Of a DNA stretch of 64,000 bases, positions 54,139 to 64,000 are shown in pieces (position 1 is the stretch's first letter; each line of letters opens with the position of its first letter). Under the pieces are notes generated by a model. The model did no database searches. It saw only the letters and a program-made list of their open reading frames with translations, and was not told the DNA's origin. Both the position numbers and the translations under genes were made by a program. The stretch covers positions 1,322,501 to 1,386,500 of the forward strand of contig NZ_LR134383.1 in the NCBI RefSeq assembly GCF_900637635.1. Direction: 5' to 3'. The stretch comes from Legionella jordanis (lineage in GTDB: Bacteria > Pseudomonadota > Gammaproteobacteria > Legionellales > Legionellaceae).

Positions 54139-55153
54139 ATGTACCCACCTTTTTAGCCAAACATAATGACAATGCAACTTTTTCAAGAGAAGGCCAAATC
54201 TGACTGTGTTGACTTGATTTTATGCTCTCATCAATGCGTTTACAAAAACGCAATAACTGAAACAAGAGCTTTTTTTGCATTCGCTTGATGGCAGTTTGAT
54301 ACAGTTTGACCCGAGTGGACCAAATTTTCAATTGCGCACAGGCTGAGGCCAAGGGGACAGCCTTCTCAAAGAGTTCCATGAGTTGAATCAAGTTTCGAAT
54401 TTCCTGAGTCAGAAGCCATAAAACTAAAGTGGGTTCAGTGCCACTCTCACGGGCATGGCGAAGATGCTGAATAACTTTATCCGCATTTGCCATTAGGCAA
54501 GCCTCGCTTAATTCAAATAGCTGGTACTCGCATTGGTCAAACAATTGGGCTTTGGCGGCCTCCTCGCTGAGCATGGTTCCATCCGCAACAAGCCTGATTT
54601 TTTCCAGAGCTTGGGCACAAGCCAACATGTTGCCCTGTGTGTGTTGCTGAATTAATGAAGGAACCTGGGGTGCGTAGCTAATTCCATATTGATGAAGGCG
54701 TTCTTTAATCCAATTCTGCATGGCCAAAGAATCAAGTGAAAAAATTTGGACAACATGAATGCATTCATGATTCGTAAAGTTGCCCAATGACTTTGCTGTT
54801 AAATTAGGGGCGCGAAGCAGAATTAAACAGGAAGAATTGGGTTTTTTAGAATACTCGGCTAAAAACTGCTTGGCATCACTGTCTAAATTCTGTTTTTCAT
54901 AACGCACATCTATAAATAAATTGCTGGCAAATAAGCTGTAGCTATTGGCTTTTTCAACAAGTAAAGACCAGTCGGAAGCTTGAGTGATATGAATAATTGT
55001 TTCTTCGGTATCATGGTTCCTATCTTTCCAGATTTGCTTTATTTGTTGGGCTGATTGAGACAAGAGAAAATGGTCTTGGCCAATTAAAATAAAAACAGCG
55101 GGTAACTCTTGTCGACTGAGATGGGAAGACAAACTTTGCTGCTTAATAAGCAC
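54131..55153 (-). CDS. holA: DNA polymerase III subunit delta
   Basis: The delta subunit opens the beta clamp in the clamp-loader complex. The 340-residue protein has a clamp-interaction region near the N-terminus, a AAA+-like fold without Walker motifs and a C-terminal helical collar. Recognisable pieces are PAVFILIGQDHFLLSQSA, SSCLILLRAPNLTAKS and VLWLLTQEIRNLI. The start shares one base with the lptE stop. The order leuS-lptE-holA-nadD is standard for gammaproteobacteria. Confidence 0.94.
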   Translation of the reverse strand: MLIKQQSLSSHLSRQELPAVFILIGQDHFLLSQSAQQIKQIWKDRNHDTEETIIHITQASDWSLLVEKANSYSLFASNLFIDVRYEKQNLDSDAKQFLAEYSKKPNSSCLILLRAPNLTAKSLGNFTNHECIHVVQIFSLDSLAMQNWIKERLHQYGISYAPQVPSLIQQHTQGNMLACAQALEKIRLVADGTMLSEEAAKAQLFDQCEYQLFELSEACLMANADKVIQHLRHARESGTEPTLVLWLLTQEIRNLIQLMELFEKAVPLASACAQLKIWSTRVKLYQTAIKRMQKKLLFQLLRFCKRIDESIKSSQHSQIWPSLEKVALSLCLAKKVGTFA

Positions 55154-55665
55154 TATGGATTTCCTGAAATTCGATTATAGCGATTTTTAATTTGACTTAA
55201 GCGATTCAATATTTGCTGGGCTGCATCTCGGCGCATTTCATTTTTTCGCAAGGCTTCTTCAGCATCAGAACCTAAAATTCTGTCATTGTTGATGGTAACT
55301 TGTCGAGTAATCATAATGTGACTAGAGGGAGCAATGACTTTTCCCTTGGCCTCCGTGAGACTATATTGAACATCATAAATGAGCAAATATTGCCTGGGTA
55401 CAGTGCTGGAGCTAACATTGGTGATTTCTTGTCGATAGCTATCTTGTTCAATAATAATCCAGTATTTGGCTCGTGTCGGCTCATCCACGACTGCAATGTT
55501 ATAGGCTTGCAGTTGATCTTTTAGGAATCCCCCAAGATCAGAGTGAGCATTCTGAATAATGATTGCAACAGAATTAAGCCAAGGGGGGAGATCCGTCATA
55601 CCCCGCAAATGAAAACCACAGGCAGAAAGTAAAGCAAAGCTAACAATGAGGAGCAAACGCCGCAT
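55153..55665 (-). CDS. lptE: LPS assembly lipoprotein LptE
   Basis: LptE sits as a plug inside the LptD barrel and helps insert lipopolysaccharide in the outer membrane. The 170-residue protein has a lipoprotein signal, [16 protein letters not shown], with Cys16 as the lipid site, followed by GFHLRGMTDLPPWL, which is typical of the family. The central beta-sheet region and the C-terminal helix (RRDAAQQILNRLSQIKNRY) follow. The start shares one base with the leuS stop, so it is probably coupled to leuS. Confidence 0.93.
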   Translation of the reverse strand: MRRLLLIVSFALLSACGFHLRGMTDLPPWLNSVAIIIQNAHSDLGGFLKDQLQAYNIAVVDEPTRAKYWIIIEQDSYRQEITNVSSSTVPRQYLLIYDVQYSLTEAKGKVIAPSSHIMITRQVTINNDRILGSDAEEALRKNEMRRDAAQQILNRLSQIKNRYNRISGNP

Positions 55666-58139
55666 TAGCTCACTACCAGGTTAATTAACTGACGATGGGA
55701 AACAACCACGGCTTTTCTAATTTCTTTGCCGTCCAGAAAGCTGCTGGCTTCTTTTTTGGCTAATTCAATTAGTGTTGCTTCATCCGTGTCGCTATTTGCC
55801 GTAAACTGGGCTCGTAATTTACCATTAACTTGAACAACAAAATCAAGCTCATCGGCTTTCAACGCACTCTTATCAACCTTAGGCCAGGGAGCATCAATGA
55901 TTGCCTTTTCAAAGCCAAGTTGCTGCCATAAATGATGGCAGATATGAGGGGTGATAGGGGCTAATAGCCGAAGAAGAATACTCATGCCTGAGTGCAGGAA
56001 GAATTTATCCGTTTCCGACTCCACCTGATATGAAGATAATTCATTAAACAATTTCATGCAGCCAGAAACAACGGTGTTAAATTGATGACGTTCATAGTCA
56101 TGGCTGGCTTGGGCCAAAATTTGATGTACGATGAGCCTTGATTTTTTCAAGCGAGAACTTGCAGTTAACCAATCAATGTTCCCATTCCCGCCCAAAATTG
56201 CATCATTAATGTCTATGAATAGCTGTTGATGCTGATGAGCAAAAGTCCAAATTCGCTTCAAAAATCGATGTGCGCCTTCTACAGCTGCATCCGACCATTC
56301 CAGGGATTGTTCAGGGGGGGCTGCAAACATGACGAACAGCCTTGCAGTATCTGCTCCATATGTGTCGATTAAATGGTTGGGGTCAACCACATTACCCAGT
56401 GACTTAGACATTTTATGTCCATCTTTAAGGACCATTCCCTGAGTTAATAAAGCCTTAAACGGTTCATCTGAATTAACTAATCCTTCATCACGCATCAATT
56501 TATGAAAGAAGCGTGCATAGAGGAGATGCATGACTGCATGTTCAATGCCGCCAATGTATTGATCCACAGGAGTCCAGTATTTGGCGCGATCATCAAGCAT
56601 TGCATTTTCCTGACCCTTGCAAGCAAATCGGGCATAATACCAGGAGGATTCAACAAATGTATCAAAGGTATCCGTTTCCCGAGTAGCATCTTGTCCGCAT
56701 CGGGGGCATTCGGTTTGCACGAATTCATTGCATTGGGCAAGAGGGGAGCCGCTACCTGTCAATTGCACATCATAAGGAAGGGTCACTGGCAAATCTTCCT
56801 CAGGCACTGGGACAATACCGCATTCTTCGCAAAATATCATTGGAATTGGGGTACCCCAATAACGCTGGCGTGAAACCCCCCAATCTCGAAGACGATAATT
56901 GATGGTCCTTTTTCCCGCATCATTTTGTTCCAGATAATTAGCAATTTCATTCATAGCCTCAGCAGAAGATAAACCATCAAATTGCTGGGAATGAATTAAT
57001 GTGCCTTCATCAGTAAGCGCAGAATTTTTGTAATCGTGGGTGCTGTCATCAGCAGGTTTAATAACGACTTTAAGAGAGAGGCCATATTTTTGGGCAAACT
57101 CCCAATCCCTCTGGTCGTGGGCGGGCACAGCCATAACAGCGCCAGAACCGTATTGCATCAACACGAAATTGGCAATCCAAACGGGAATTTCTTCATTAGT
57201 GATTGGATGAATAGCGTGCATGCCGGTTGCAATACCTCGTTTTTCCATGGTTGCAAGGTCGGCTTCCGCCATGCGAACGCCCTGACAACTATCGATAAAT
57301 GCCTGAACTTCTTTGTTTTGAGCTGCCACTTCTTTGGCAAGTGGGTGATCGGGGGCAACCGCAAGATAAGTTACACCCATTAGGGTGTCTGGTCTTGTGG
57401 TATAAATTTTCAAACGTTTGGGAAAGCCAACCACTTTGAAGTTGATTTCACAACCTTCCGAGCGGCCAATCCAGTTTCTCTGCATTTGCTTAACCTGAGC
57501 AGGCCACTCGTTGAGAGTGTCTAAATCATTCAGCAGTTCATCGGCATAAGCTGTAATTTTAATGAACCATTGAGATATTTCTCGTCGTTCGACCAAAGCG
57601 CCTGAGCGCCATCCACGCCCATCAACTACCTGTTCATTGGCTAAAACGGTCTGATCGACCGGATCCCAGTTGACGACTGCATTTTTTTTGTAGACTAAAC
57701 CCTTTTCATACAATTTAATAAAGAACCATTGTTCCCAACGATAGTAGTCGGGATCACAAGTGGCAATTTCACGTCTCCAGTCATAGGCATTGCCCAAGCG
57801 CAGAAACTGTTCTTTCATGGAGGCAATATTTTTTTTAGTCCACTCAGCCGGATGAATGCCATGTTTAATGGCCGCATTTTCAGCGGGAAGACCAAAGGCA
57901 TCCCAACCAATGGGTTGTAAAACGTTTTTACCCAAGGCACGTTGATAACGTGCAATTACATCCCCAAGCGTGTAATTTCTTACATGGCCCATATGCAATG
58001 TGCCGCTGGGGTAGGGAAACATGGATAAACAGTAAAATTTTTCCTTATTTAAGTCTTCAGAAACAGTAAAAGACTGTTTTTTGTGCCAATACTGTTGGGC
58101 TTGTTCTTCAACTTCACGGGGTTTATAGCTGTTATCCAT
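55665..58139 (-). CDS. leuS: Leucyl-tRNA synthetase
   Basis: LeuRS charges tRNA-Leu. The class I signatures are [15 protein letters not shown] (HIGH motif) and [10 protein letters not shown] (KMSKS). The CP1 editing domain (about residues 220-420) has [15 protein letters not shown] and a conserved GTGAVM-like stretch, here [15 protein letters not shown]. The zinc region CGIVPVP with CPRCGQD follows. Length is 824 residues, slightly below the E. coli protein. It lies 65 bases after lnt on the same strand and leads the lptE-holA-nadD run. Confidence 0.98.
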   Translation of the reverse strand: MDNSYKPREVEEQAQQYWHKKQSFTVSEDLNKEKFYCLSMFPYPSGTLHMGHVRNYTLGDVIARYQRALGKNVLQPIGWDAFGLPAENAAIKHGIHPAEWTKKNIASMKEQFLRLGNAYDWRREIATCDPDYYRWEQWFFIKLYEKGLVYKKNAVVNWDPVDQTVLANEQVVDGRGWRSGALVERREISQWFIKITAYADELLNDLDTLNEWPAQVKQMQRNWIGRSEGCEINFKVVGFPKRLKIYTTRPDTLMGVTYLAVAPDHPLAKEVAAQNKEVQAFIDSCQGVRMAEADLATMEKRGIATGMHAIHPITNEEIPVWIANFVLMQYGSGAVMAVPAHDQRDWEFAQKYGLSLKVVIKPADDSTHDYKNSALTDEGTLIHSQQFDGLSSAEAMNEIANYLEQNDAGKRTINYRLRDWGVSRQRYWGTPIPMIFCEECGIVPVPEEDLPVTLPYDVQLTGSGSPLAQCNEFVQTECPRCGQDATRETDTFDTFVESSWYYARFACKGQENAMLDDRAKYWTPVDQYIGGIEHAVMHLLYARFFHKLMRDEGLVNSDEPFKALLTQGMVLKDGHKMSKSLGNVVDPNHLIDTYGADTARLFVMFAAPPEQSLEWSDAAVEGAHRFLKRIWTFAHQHQQLFIDINDAILGGNGNIDWLTASSRLKKSRLIVHQILAQASHDYERHQFNTVVSGCMKLFNELSSYQVESETDKFFLHSGMSILLRLLAPITPHICHHLWQQLGFEKAIIDAPWPKVDKSALKADELDFVVQVNGKLRAQFTANSDTDEATLIELAKKEASSFLDGKEIRKAVVVSHRQLINLVVS

Positions 58140-58204
58140 AGTATGTAAGTTATATTTCAGTAAGGCTGGTAAGGATAGCGCCTCTTCTGCTCTGCAGCAA
58201 TAGT

Positions 58205-59740
58205 TTAATGCTTATGTTTCCACAAGGAGTAGCGAAACGGAACGCTTAAAAGTATGATAATTAGGCAAAAAACAGCGATTGGCTTATCGCCCATATAAGC
58301 CCAGGGAGTGAGGCCGGTCGATGGGCTTAGGGTCGCTTTCAGTACACCGGCACTAAAGGCAGGGAGAGAAGCTATGATTTCTCCCTGGCTATTGATCACC
58401 GACGATAGGCCATCATTATTGGCAACGACTTGGTATCGACCACTTTCCAGTGACCGCACCTGCGCCATTTGCAAATGCTGGTACATAGCTAAGGAGTGTC
58501 CAAACCAGCCATCATCGCTTATTGAGATTATCCATTCAGCCTGGGGCAATTGTTGGCGGAGTATTTCACCATAAGCCAACTCGTAGCAAATCAATGTTGC
58601 AATGGGGTGTTTGTGAATTTTTACCAACCGCTGATTGTTTTTTCCAGCCATTAAATTGGTGTCGGGAATCGCCAGCCAAGCAGTGATTTTTTGCACGGCT
58701 TTGGGTATGTACTCACCAAAAGGTACGAGATGTTGTTTTAAGTAAAAGCCTTTTGCCGCGCCAAGGCTGACCAGGGCATTGAAATATTGATTTTCATCCA
58801 GGGGCGTAGGTTTTGGAATACCCAACACTACAGCACTACCCGCTTGCTTGGCTTTTTCATGCAATTCCTCTAAAAAATCTTCAACATAGCTCGGCGGCAA
58901 AGGAATGGCTGATTCGGGCATAACGATTAGTTCGGTTCCGAGTAATTTTTCCGTTTCATTCTTATATAAGCCCAATAAGTGCCAAAATAAACTTTCATCC
59001 CATTTGTCCCTCATGGATAAATTGGCTTGAATAACACCAACGGATAGGCTTTCTTTTTTCTCGCTTGTCCATTTTTTATGCTTTAAAAAAGAAGGGAGTA
59101 TTAAAAGAAGCACAAAAATACCTAAAGCTACATATCGGCCGCTCCCTTTAAATCGATGGCAAGAGCCTAATATGGTCGCTGAAAAACAGCAGAGAAAACC
59201 AACACCAAAGACACCTCCGATAGGTAGAAAGTATTTCAAAGGCGAATCAAATTGTCCAAAACCAATTAATAACCAGGGAAAACCGCTCAGAAATCCAGAA
59301 CGAAAGAATTCGAATAAAATCCACAGCGCGCTAAACAAGAAACAGGAGTAAATTGGACGGGGAAGACTGAGTCGCTTGAATAATGCAGCCATTAAAGCAG
59401 GATATAATGATAAATATAACAAGAAAAAAAGCGTAATTGCTGCTGAAATGAAATTATTCAAGTGTCCATATTCATGAATGCTGATGTATATCCAGGAAAT
59501 GCCAAGGCCAAAATAGCCTAAGCCAAAAAACAGACCATTAAGGAAGGGATGATGATTTTGATCATGGGTCAGCTGAGCATAAAACAGAGCAATCCCTAAA
59601 ATGGTTAATCCAGGAAAGTGAAATGGAGCAAAACCAAGGGGGAGTAAAAGGCCGAACAAAAAAGCGCGCAGCAGTTGACTATACCGGAGCGTTTGGGTGC
59701 CAATCAATGAAGGTTTTGAAAGTGATGCTGCTTGGGTCAT
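58205..59740 (-). CDS. lnt: Apolipoprotein N-acyltransferase
   Basis: Lnt adds the third acyl chain to the N-terminus of lipoproteins in the inner membrane. The 511-residue protein has about six N-terminal transmembrane segments and one near the C-terminus. Between them is a nitrilase-like periplasmic domain (about residues 225-470). Catalytic residues of the family are present: Glu in IVMPESAIP, Lys in [13 protein letters not shown] and Cys in [11 protein letters not shown] promoter is predicted just upstream. It probably starts the transcript that includes leuS. Confidence 0.96.
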   Translation of the reverse strand: MTQAASLSKPSLIGTQTLRYSQLLRAFLFGLLLPLGFAPFHFPGLTILGIALFYAQLTHDQNHHPFLNGLFFGLGYFGLGISWIYISIHEYGHLNNFISAAITLFFLLYLSLYPALMAALFKRLSLPRPIYSCFLFSALWILFEFFRSGFLSGFPWLLIGFGQFDSPLKYFLPIGGVFGVGFLCCFSATILGSCHRFKGSGRYVALGIFVLLLILPSFLKHKKWTSEKKESLSVGVIQANLSMRDKWDESLFWHLLGLYKNETEKLLGTELIVMPESAIPLPPSYVEDFLEELHEKAKQAGSAVVLGIPKPTPLDENQYFNALVSLGAAKGFYLKQHLVPFGEYIPKAVQKITAWLAIPDTNLMAGKNNQRLVKIHKHPIATLICYELAYGEILRQQLPQAEWIISISDDGWFGHSLAMYQHLQMAQVRSLESGRYQVVANNDGLSSVINSQGEIIASLPAFSAGVLKATLSPSTGLTPWAYMGDKPIAVFCLIIILLSVPFRYSLWKHKH

Positions 59741-59766
59741 GACTAAAAGCGCATTAAATGAATGCC

Positions 59767-59795
59767 ACCATAAGATACTAATTATTAAAGGTCAA
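59767..59795 (-). promoter_or_regulatory. Probable sigma-70 promoter of lnt
   Basis: On the minus strand TTGACC, a 17-base spacer and TATGGT lie about 27 bases upstream of the lnt ATG. The -35 matches consensus at five of six positions and the -10 at four. Confidence 0.55.
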
Positions 59796-59944
59796 GATTT
59801 TAACAAGATTAATTTAGTCTATTTACAACCCCTAAACGCATTTAGCGAATTTTTAAATGGATAAATCCAAATCCATCTTTGCCCTATCCAAGAGCCATTT
59901 TTTTAGATACGATGACGGCTCGTTTTACAATGGAGAATGGATGT

Positions 59945-61033
59945 ATGTATAACGTTATGATCACAGGAGCTGGAAAGATTGGGAGTTTAATCGCTTGCTT
60001 ATTGGCTGAAAGCGGTGATTATCAAGTCCATTTAGCGGATTTGGAATTTTCCGGTACGGATGTTAAGCGATTATTACAGGCTGTGCCTGAGATTAGAACT
60101 GTGGCTCTGGATGTTACAGACCGGACAGCCATGGAAAATTATTTAACAAAAAATAATGTCATTGCTGTTATTTCAAGTCTTCCTTATTTTCTGAATACCC
60201 ACGTCGCTGAAGCCGCAAAAATGGCTAAGGCTCATTATTTCGACCTCACCGAAGACACTGCAGTTACTGAAGCCGTTAAACAGATTGCTAAAGACGCTGA
60301 AACTGCTTTCGTGCCCCAATGTGGTTTAGCACCTGGTTTCATCAGCATCGCAGCCAATAGCTTAATGAAAGAATTTGAACAATGTTTTCACGCTAAATTG
60401 CGGGTAGGCGCTTTACCTCAACGTGCAAATAATGCACTTCATTACTCCTTAACCTGGTCGACCGATGGTGTTATTAATGAATATGGAAACCCATGCTATG
60501 GGATTGAAGCCGGTAAACCCATTATTTTAAAGCCTCTGGAAGGCCGTGAATCCATTCAAATTGATGGTTGCGAATACGAAGCATTTAACACCTCCGGTGG
60601 TTTGGGAAGTCTTGCCGAGCTCTGGGAAAATAAAATTCAAAGCCTGAATTATAAAACCATGCGCTATCCCGGGCATTGCGAGAAAATGCGTTTGCTCATG
60701 AATGATTTAAAATTAAATGAGGATCGCCAAACTTTAAAACGCATATTAGAGAAAGCCATTCCAAAAACCTACCAAGATATCGTCATTGTTTATGTGACGG
60801 TTGAGGGTATAAAACAAGGTGAGTTAACGGAAAAAAGTTATGTGAAGAAAATTTATCCTCTCGAAATACGCGGTTTGGAATGGTCAGCTATCCAGGTGAG
60901 TACCGCGTCTGGTTTGTGTGCGGTGGTGGATTTGGTGCTTGGCCAAGCCAATGAGTACCGTGGTTTGATATTACAAGAGAACTTTAATTTGGCGGATGTG
61001 CTGGCGAATCGTTTTGGCCAATATTACGCTTAG
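59945..61033 (+). CDS. Saccharopine dehydrogenase family protein
   Basis: This 362-residue protein starts with the NADP-binding Rossmann motif VMITGAGKIGS. I use the ATG at 59945 because ggag lies about ten bases upstream and the fold begins there; earlier in-frame starts add nothing conserved. VPQCGLAPGFISI and WSTDGVINEYGNPC are family stretches seen in saccharopine dehydrogenases of the glutamate-forming kind. That reaction splits saccharopine into glutamate and aminoadipate semialdehyde. The next gene encodes the enzyme that oxidises this semialdehyde, which supports lysine degradation. The two genes are 9 bases apart. Confidence 0.85.
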   Translation: MYNVMITGAGKIGSLIACLLAESGDYQVHLADLEFSGTDVKRLLQAVPEIRTVALDVTDRTAMENYLTKNNVIAVISSLPYFLNTHVAEAAKMAKAHYFDLTEDTAVTEAVKQIAKDAETAFVPQCGLAPGFISIAANSLMKEFEQCFHAKLRVGALPQRANNALHYSLTWSTDGVINEYGNPCYGIEAGKPIILKPLEGRESIQIDGCEYEAFNTSGGLGSLAELWENKIQSLNYKTMRYPGHCEKMRLLMNDLKLNEDRQTLKRILEKAIPKTYQDIVIVYVTVEGIKQGELTEKSYVKKIYPLEIRGLEWSAIQVSTASGLCAVVDLVLGQANEYRGLILQENFNLADVLANRFGQYYA

Positions 61034-61042
61034 GAGTAAACG

Positions 61043-62560
61043 ATGGATTTATTGAAAACTCTGGGTATTCATGAGGTTAACCCTGGCGCTTTCAGTGGCC
61101 ACGGGTGGAAAAGTCAAAGCAACCATAGCAGGCTTTCTTCTTTCAATCCTGCCAATGGCAATAAACTCGCTGAAATAGCTTGTTGTACGATGGCTGATTA
61201 CGAGCAGGTAATGAGTAGAGCCGAACAAGCTGCACTCAAATGGCGTGAAGTGCCTGCGCCGCAACGAGGTGAAATCATCCGGCAAATAGGACAGGCCCTT
61301 CGTGACCATAAGGATGCGCTAGGAAGCCTTGTTTCGTTGGAAATGGGCAAATCGAAACAAGAGGGAGACGGCGAAGTTCAGGAGATGATTGATATCGCTG
61401 ATTTTGCCTTGGGTCAATCCAGAATGCTTTATGGCAAAACCATGCATTCAGAGCGCCCACAACATCGCATGTATGAACAATGGCATCCCTACGGGATTGT
61501 GGGAGTCATTTCAGCATTTAATTTTCCTGTCGCTGTTTGGGCCTGGAATGCCTTTATTGCGGCCATTTGTGGCAATGTTACTATATGGAAGCCATCAGCC
61601 AAAACGCCACTATGTGCTGTTGCGGTTCAACACATTTGCAATCAGGTTCTGCAAAAAAATAATTGCCCTGAAATTTTCAGCCTGGTTATTCCAGAATCCC
61701 ATGATGTCGCAGAAGCTTTAGTCAATGATTCGCGCATCCCTCTGATTTCATTCACCGGTTCAACCGCTGTTGGTCGACAAGTTGCAGCCAAAGTCGCTAC
61801 ACGCCTAGGGAAAACCATTTTAGAACTGGGTGGAAACAATGCCATTATTCTTGATGATACGGCCGATTTAAATTTGGCAATTCCCGCTATCGTTTTTGGG
61901 GCGGCAGGTACGGCAGGCCAACGCTGCACTACCACAAGGCGTTTATTTGTTCAACAATCCATGTTTGGCGAAGTGGTTAAACGGTTGCAGCACGCTTATG
62001 AGCAAATCACCATTGGTGATCCCCTTGACAGTAAAAATTTGATGGGTCCCTTGATTGATGGACAAGCAGTTCAGCAATTTAACCAGGCGATATCAAGAAT
62101 TCGTGCAGCTGGCGGGCAGATTGTCTTCGGGGGGGAGGCCTTAAACCGGGATGGTTTTTTTGTTCAACCCACTTTGGTTACCGGCGTGGAAAATCACTGG
62201 GATATTGTCCAGGAAGAAACATTTGCACCGATTCTTTATGTAATGCCTTATCAAAACCTCGAAGAAGCTATTCATTTACAAAATGCAGTGCCTCAAGGCC
62301 TTTCTTCAGCCCTGTTTACCCAAAATCTGAAACATGCTGAACTTTTTCTAAGTGCCTTAGGGAGTGATTGCGGAATTGCCAACGTGAACATTGGCACTTC
62401 AGGTGCTGAAATTGGCGGGGCATTCGGCGGTGAAAAGGATACCGGCGGCGGTCGAGAATCTGGTTCGGATTCCTGGAAGGCTTACATGAGAAGGCAAACC
62501 AATACCATCAACTGGGGCAATGCTTTGCCTCTTGCTCAGGGTATTCGTTTTAATATCTAG
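61043..62560 (+). CDS. ALDH7-type aldehyde dehydrogenase (aminoadipate-semialdehyde dehydrogenase)
   Basis: This 505-residue NAD enzyme has the ALDH signatures [25 protein letters not shown] and ELGGNNAII (catalytic Glu), and the nucleophile Cys in [16 protein letters not shown]. The GGNNA and TAGQRCTT versions are those of the ALDH7 (antiquitin) group, which oxidises aminoadipate semialdehyde or its cyclic form, piperideine-6-carboxylate. It therefore pairs with the upstream saccharopine dehydrogenase. An aggag site lies before the ATG. Confidence 0.93.
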   Translation: MDLLKTLGIHEVNPGAFSGHGWKSQSNHSRLSSFNPANGNKLAEIACCTMADYEQVMSRAEQAALKWREVPAPQRGEIIRQIGQALRDHKDALGSLVSLEMGKSKQEGDGEVQEMIDIADFALGQSRMLYGKTMHSERPQHRMYEQWHPYGIVGVISAFNFPVAVWAWNAFIAAICGNVTIWKPSAKTPLCAVAVQHICNQVLQKNNCPEIFSLVIPESHDVAEALVNDSRIPLISFTGSTAVGRQVAAKVATRLGKTILELGGNNAIILDDTADLNLAIPAIVFGAAGTAGQRCTTTRRLFVQQSMFGEVVKRLQHAYEQITIGDPLDSKNLMGPLIDGQAVQQFNQAISRIRAAGGQIVFGGEALNRDGFFVQPTLVTGVENHWDIVQEETFAPILYVMPYQNLEEAIHLQNAVPQGLSSALFTQNLKHAELFLSALGSDCGIANVNIGTSGAEIGGAFGGEKDTGGGRESGSDSWKAYMRRQTNTINWGNALPLAQGIRFNI

Positions 62561-62648
62561 CATCAGCCTTGGTTAGGCTCTAACCAAGGCTAAACAATCA
62601 GGATCACCAATTACATTGCTGGTGGCCACATTTAGAGGATAGGAAATC

Positions 62649-64000
62649 ATGCAGGAACCTTTTTTCATAAAGAAAGTAGCGGTTCTCGGTGCCGGGGTGA
62701 TGGGTGCGCAAATTGCAGCGCATTGCGTGAATGCCGGCATAGAAACCTTGTTGTTTGATTTGGCAGCCAAAGAGGGAGGCAGCAATGCCTTGGTTGAAAA
62801 GGCCATCAGCAATTTAAGTAAATTAAAACCAAGCCCGTTAGCCACGCCTCACACAGCCAGTTTCTTAAAAGCTCAAAACTATGAAGAAAATCTGCAAGCT
62901 TTGGCGGATTGTGATTTAATTATTGAAGCCATTGCTGAACGTTTGGATTGGAAAGAAGATCTCTATCAGAAAATAGCCCCCTATTTAAATAAAAAGACTA
63001 TTTTGGTCAGTAACACTTCCGGTTTGAGCATCAATACATTAAGCGGTGTTTTACCCGAGGCTCAACGCTCGCGATTTTGCGGCGTGCACTTTTTTAATCC
63101 TCCCAGATACATGCATTTAGCAGAATTAATACCGGCAGACACTACTGAGCCTGCCTTATTGGATGAGTTGGAGACCTGGTTGACTCGCCGCTTAGGCAAA
63201 GGGGTTATACGAGCAAAAGACACCCCTAACTTCATTGCCAATCGCATAGGGGTGTTTTCTTTGCTAGCTACTCTTCATCATGCTGAAGCCATGAATTTAG
63301 GCTTGGATGAAGTGGATGCCTTAACAGGCCCCTTGCTCGGCCGTCCTAAATCGGCGACGTTTAGAACCATGGATGTTGTCGGTCTTGACACCATGCTTCA
63401 CGTAGTTCACACCATGCAAGAGCAACTTGGGGATGATCCTTGGCACCCTCATTTTAAATTACCAGAATGGCTGCAATCTTTGATCAAGGAAGGTCATCTG
63501 GGTCAAAAGACTGGCCAGGGCATTTACCGCAAAAATGGTAAAATTATTGAAGTCTATGATCTCAATTCAAAAACGTATCGCCCTGCAAAAGGTGAGGTGA
63601 GCGAAGAAGTCAAAACCATTATGAAAACCGCAGATTTGTCACAGCGGATGCAACAACTTGCTGCCTCTGCTGATAAACAAGCGCGCTTCTTAATGGCTTG
63701 CTATCGCGATTTGTTTCATTATTCAGCCTATCACTTACAAGAAATTGCCCACAGTGTTCGAGATGTGGATTTAGCAATCCGTTGGGGATTTGGCTGGCAA
63801 CAAGGGCCTTTTGAAACTTGGGAGGGCGCAGGCGTTTCCGTCATGCTGGCAACTATTGAAAAGGCAAGAACCAATCACGAAACATTAAGTCAAGCCCAAT
63901 TGCCTCAGTGGTTAAGCCATGTTACTTCCTTTTATAAAGATGAAGGCGCTTATTCACCGGAACAAAATGATTATGTAGCACGAAGCAAGCTTCCAGTGTA
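62649..64000 (+). CDS. 3-hydroxyacyl-CoA dehydrogenase, 5' part
   Basis: The frame starts at ATG 62649 and is still open at base 64000, so about 450 residues are visible and the end is outside the window. The NAD motif is VAVLGAGVMGAQIAAH, followed by LIIEAIAERLDWKEDLY and NTSGLSIN. GVHFFNPPRYM holds the catalytic His, and TPNFIANRIG and GRPKSATFRTMDVVGLD belong to the C-terminal helical domain. It oxidises 3-hydroxyacyl-CoA in beta-oxidation. The visible layout begins with the dehydrogenase, unlike E. coli FadB, which starts with the hydratase. It may share a transcript with the lysine-degradation genes 88 bases upstream. Confidence 0.92.
   Translation, partial: MQEPFFIKKVAVLGAGVMGAQIAAHCVNAGIETLLFDLAAKEGGSNALVEKAISNLSKLKPSPLATPHTASFLKAQNYEENLQALADCDLIIEAIAERLDWKEDLYQKIAPYLNKKTILVSNTSGLSINTLSGVLPEAQRSRFCGVHFFNPPRYMHLAELIPADTTEPALLDELETWLTRRLGKGVIRAKDTPNFIANRIGVFSLLATLHHAEAMNLGLDEVDALTGPLLGRPKSATFRTMDVVGLDTMLHVVHTMQEQLGDDPWHPHFKLPEWLQSLIKEGHLGQKTGQGIYRKNGKIIEVYDLNSKTYRPAKGEVSEEVKTIMKTADLSQRMQQLAASADKQARFLMACYRDLFHYSAYHLQEIAHSVRDVDLAIRWGFGWQQGPFETWEGAGVSVMLATIEKARTNHETLSQAQLPQWLSHVTSFYKDEGAYSPEQNDYVARSKLPV

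Noticed and set aside
54139..54186. Upstream ATG start of nadD
   Set aside because: The added basic residues lie inside holA and precede the conserved GGTFDP start; the TTG with a good aggtgg site fits better.

Overview
The window reads as chromosome of a Legionella-type gammaproteobacterium. It is AT-rich, with dense and often overlapping genes. It carries the gyrA-serC-aroA-cmk-rpsA-lapA-lapB run, a VpdC-like patatin phospholipase, a GamA-like GH15 glucoamylase, a giant effector-like protein with a PmrA-type promoter box, and the leuS-lptE-holA-nadD block. The genus comes from gene content and order as I recall them; the species is not resolved.

Layout. 1-3.5 kb: the end of an RND pump, a PolB-type exonuclease, a lytic-transglycosylase-like lipoprotein, adk and a thioredoxin. 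3.5-8.8 kb: a membrane protein of unknown role and a Pls/PosA-type nonribosomal peptide synthetase. 8.9-15.4 kb: glycerol catabolism (glpD, glpK), an amidohydrolase, gltA and a nucleoside phosphorylase. 15.5-26.6 kb: a conserved run from gyrA to lapB, then a sugar aminotransferase and pyrF. 26.9-42.2 kb: a virulence-type stretch with the patatin effector, a short-chain dehydrogenase and a 3,921-residue protein with SecA-like ATPase motifs and a J domain. 42.3-45.9 kb: a family 4 uracil-DNA glycosylase, a pseudopilin, the glucoamylase and a DUF2520 protein.

46.2-51.8 kb is the most unusual locus. It looks like a complete ribosomal-peptide (RiPP) cluster of the graspetide type. A 58-residue precursor with a double-glycine leader is followed by a MvdD-like ATP-grasp ligase, an exported HEAT-repeat protein, an HlyD-type adaptor and a peptidase-containing ABC exporter. 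The 30-residue core is rich in Ser/Thr and ends in an alternating Asp/His pattern; it lacks the microviridin core motif. The likely order of events is ligation of Ser/Thr to Asp side chains by the ATP-grasp enzyme, leader removal by the C39 domain after Gly-Gly, and export. The role of the HEAT protein is open.

51.8-64 kb: a HAD-domain coiled-coil protein, then nadD, holA, lptE, leuS and lnt on the minus strand. Divergent from these is a lysine-degradation operon (saccharopine dehydrogenase, ALDH7-type semialdehyde dehydrogenase) with a 3-hydroxyacyl-CoA dehydrogenase running off the end. I saw no tRNA, rRNA, CRISPR array or insertion sequence.
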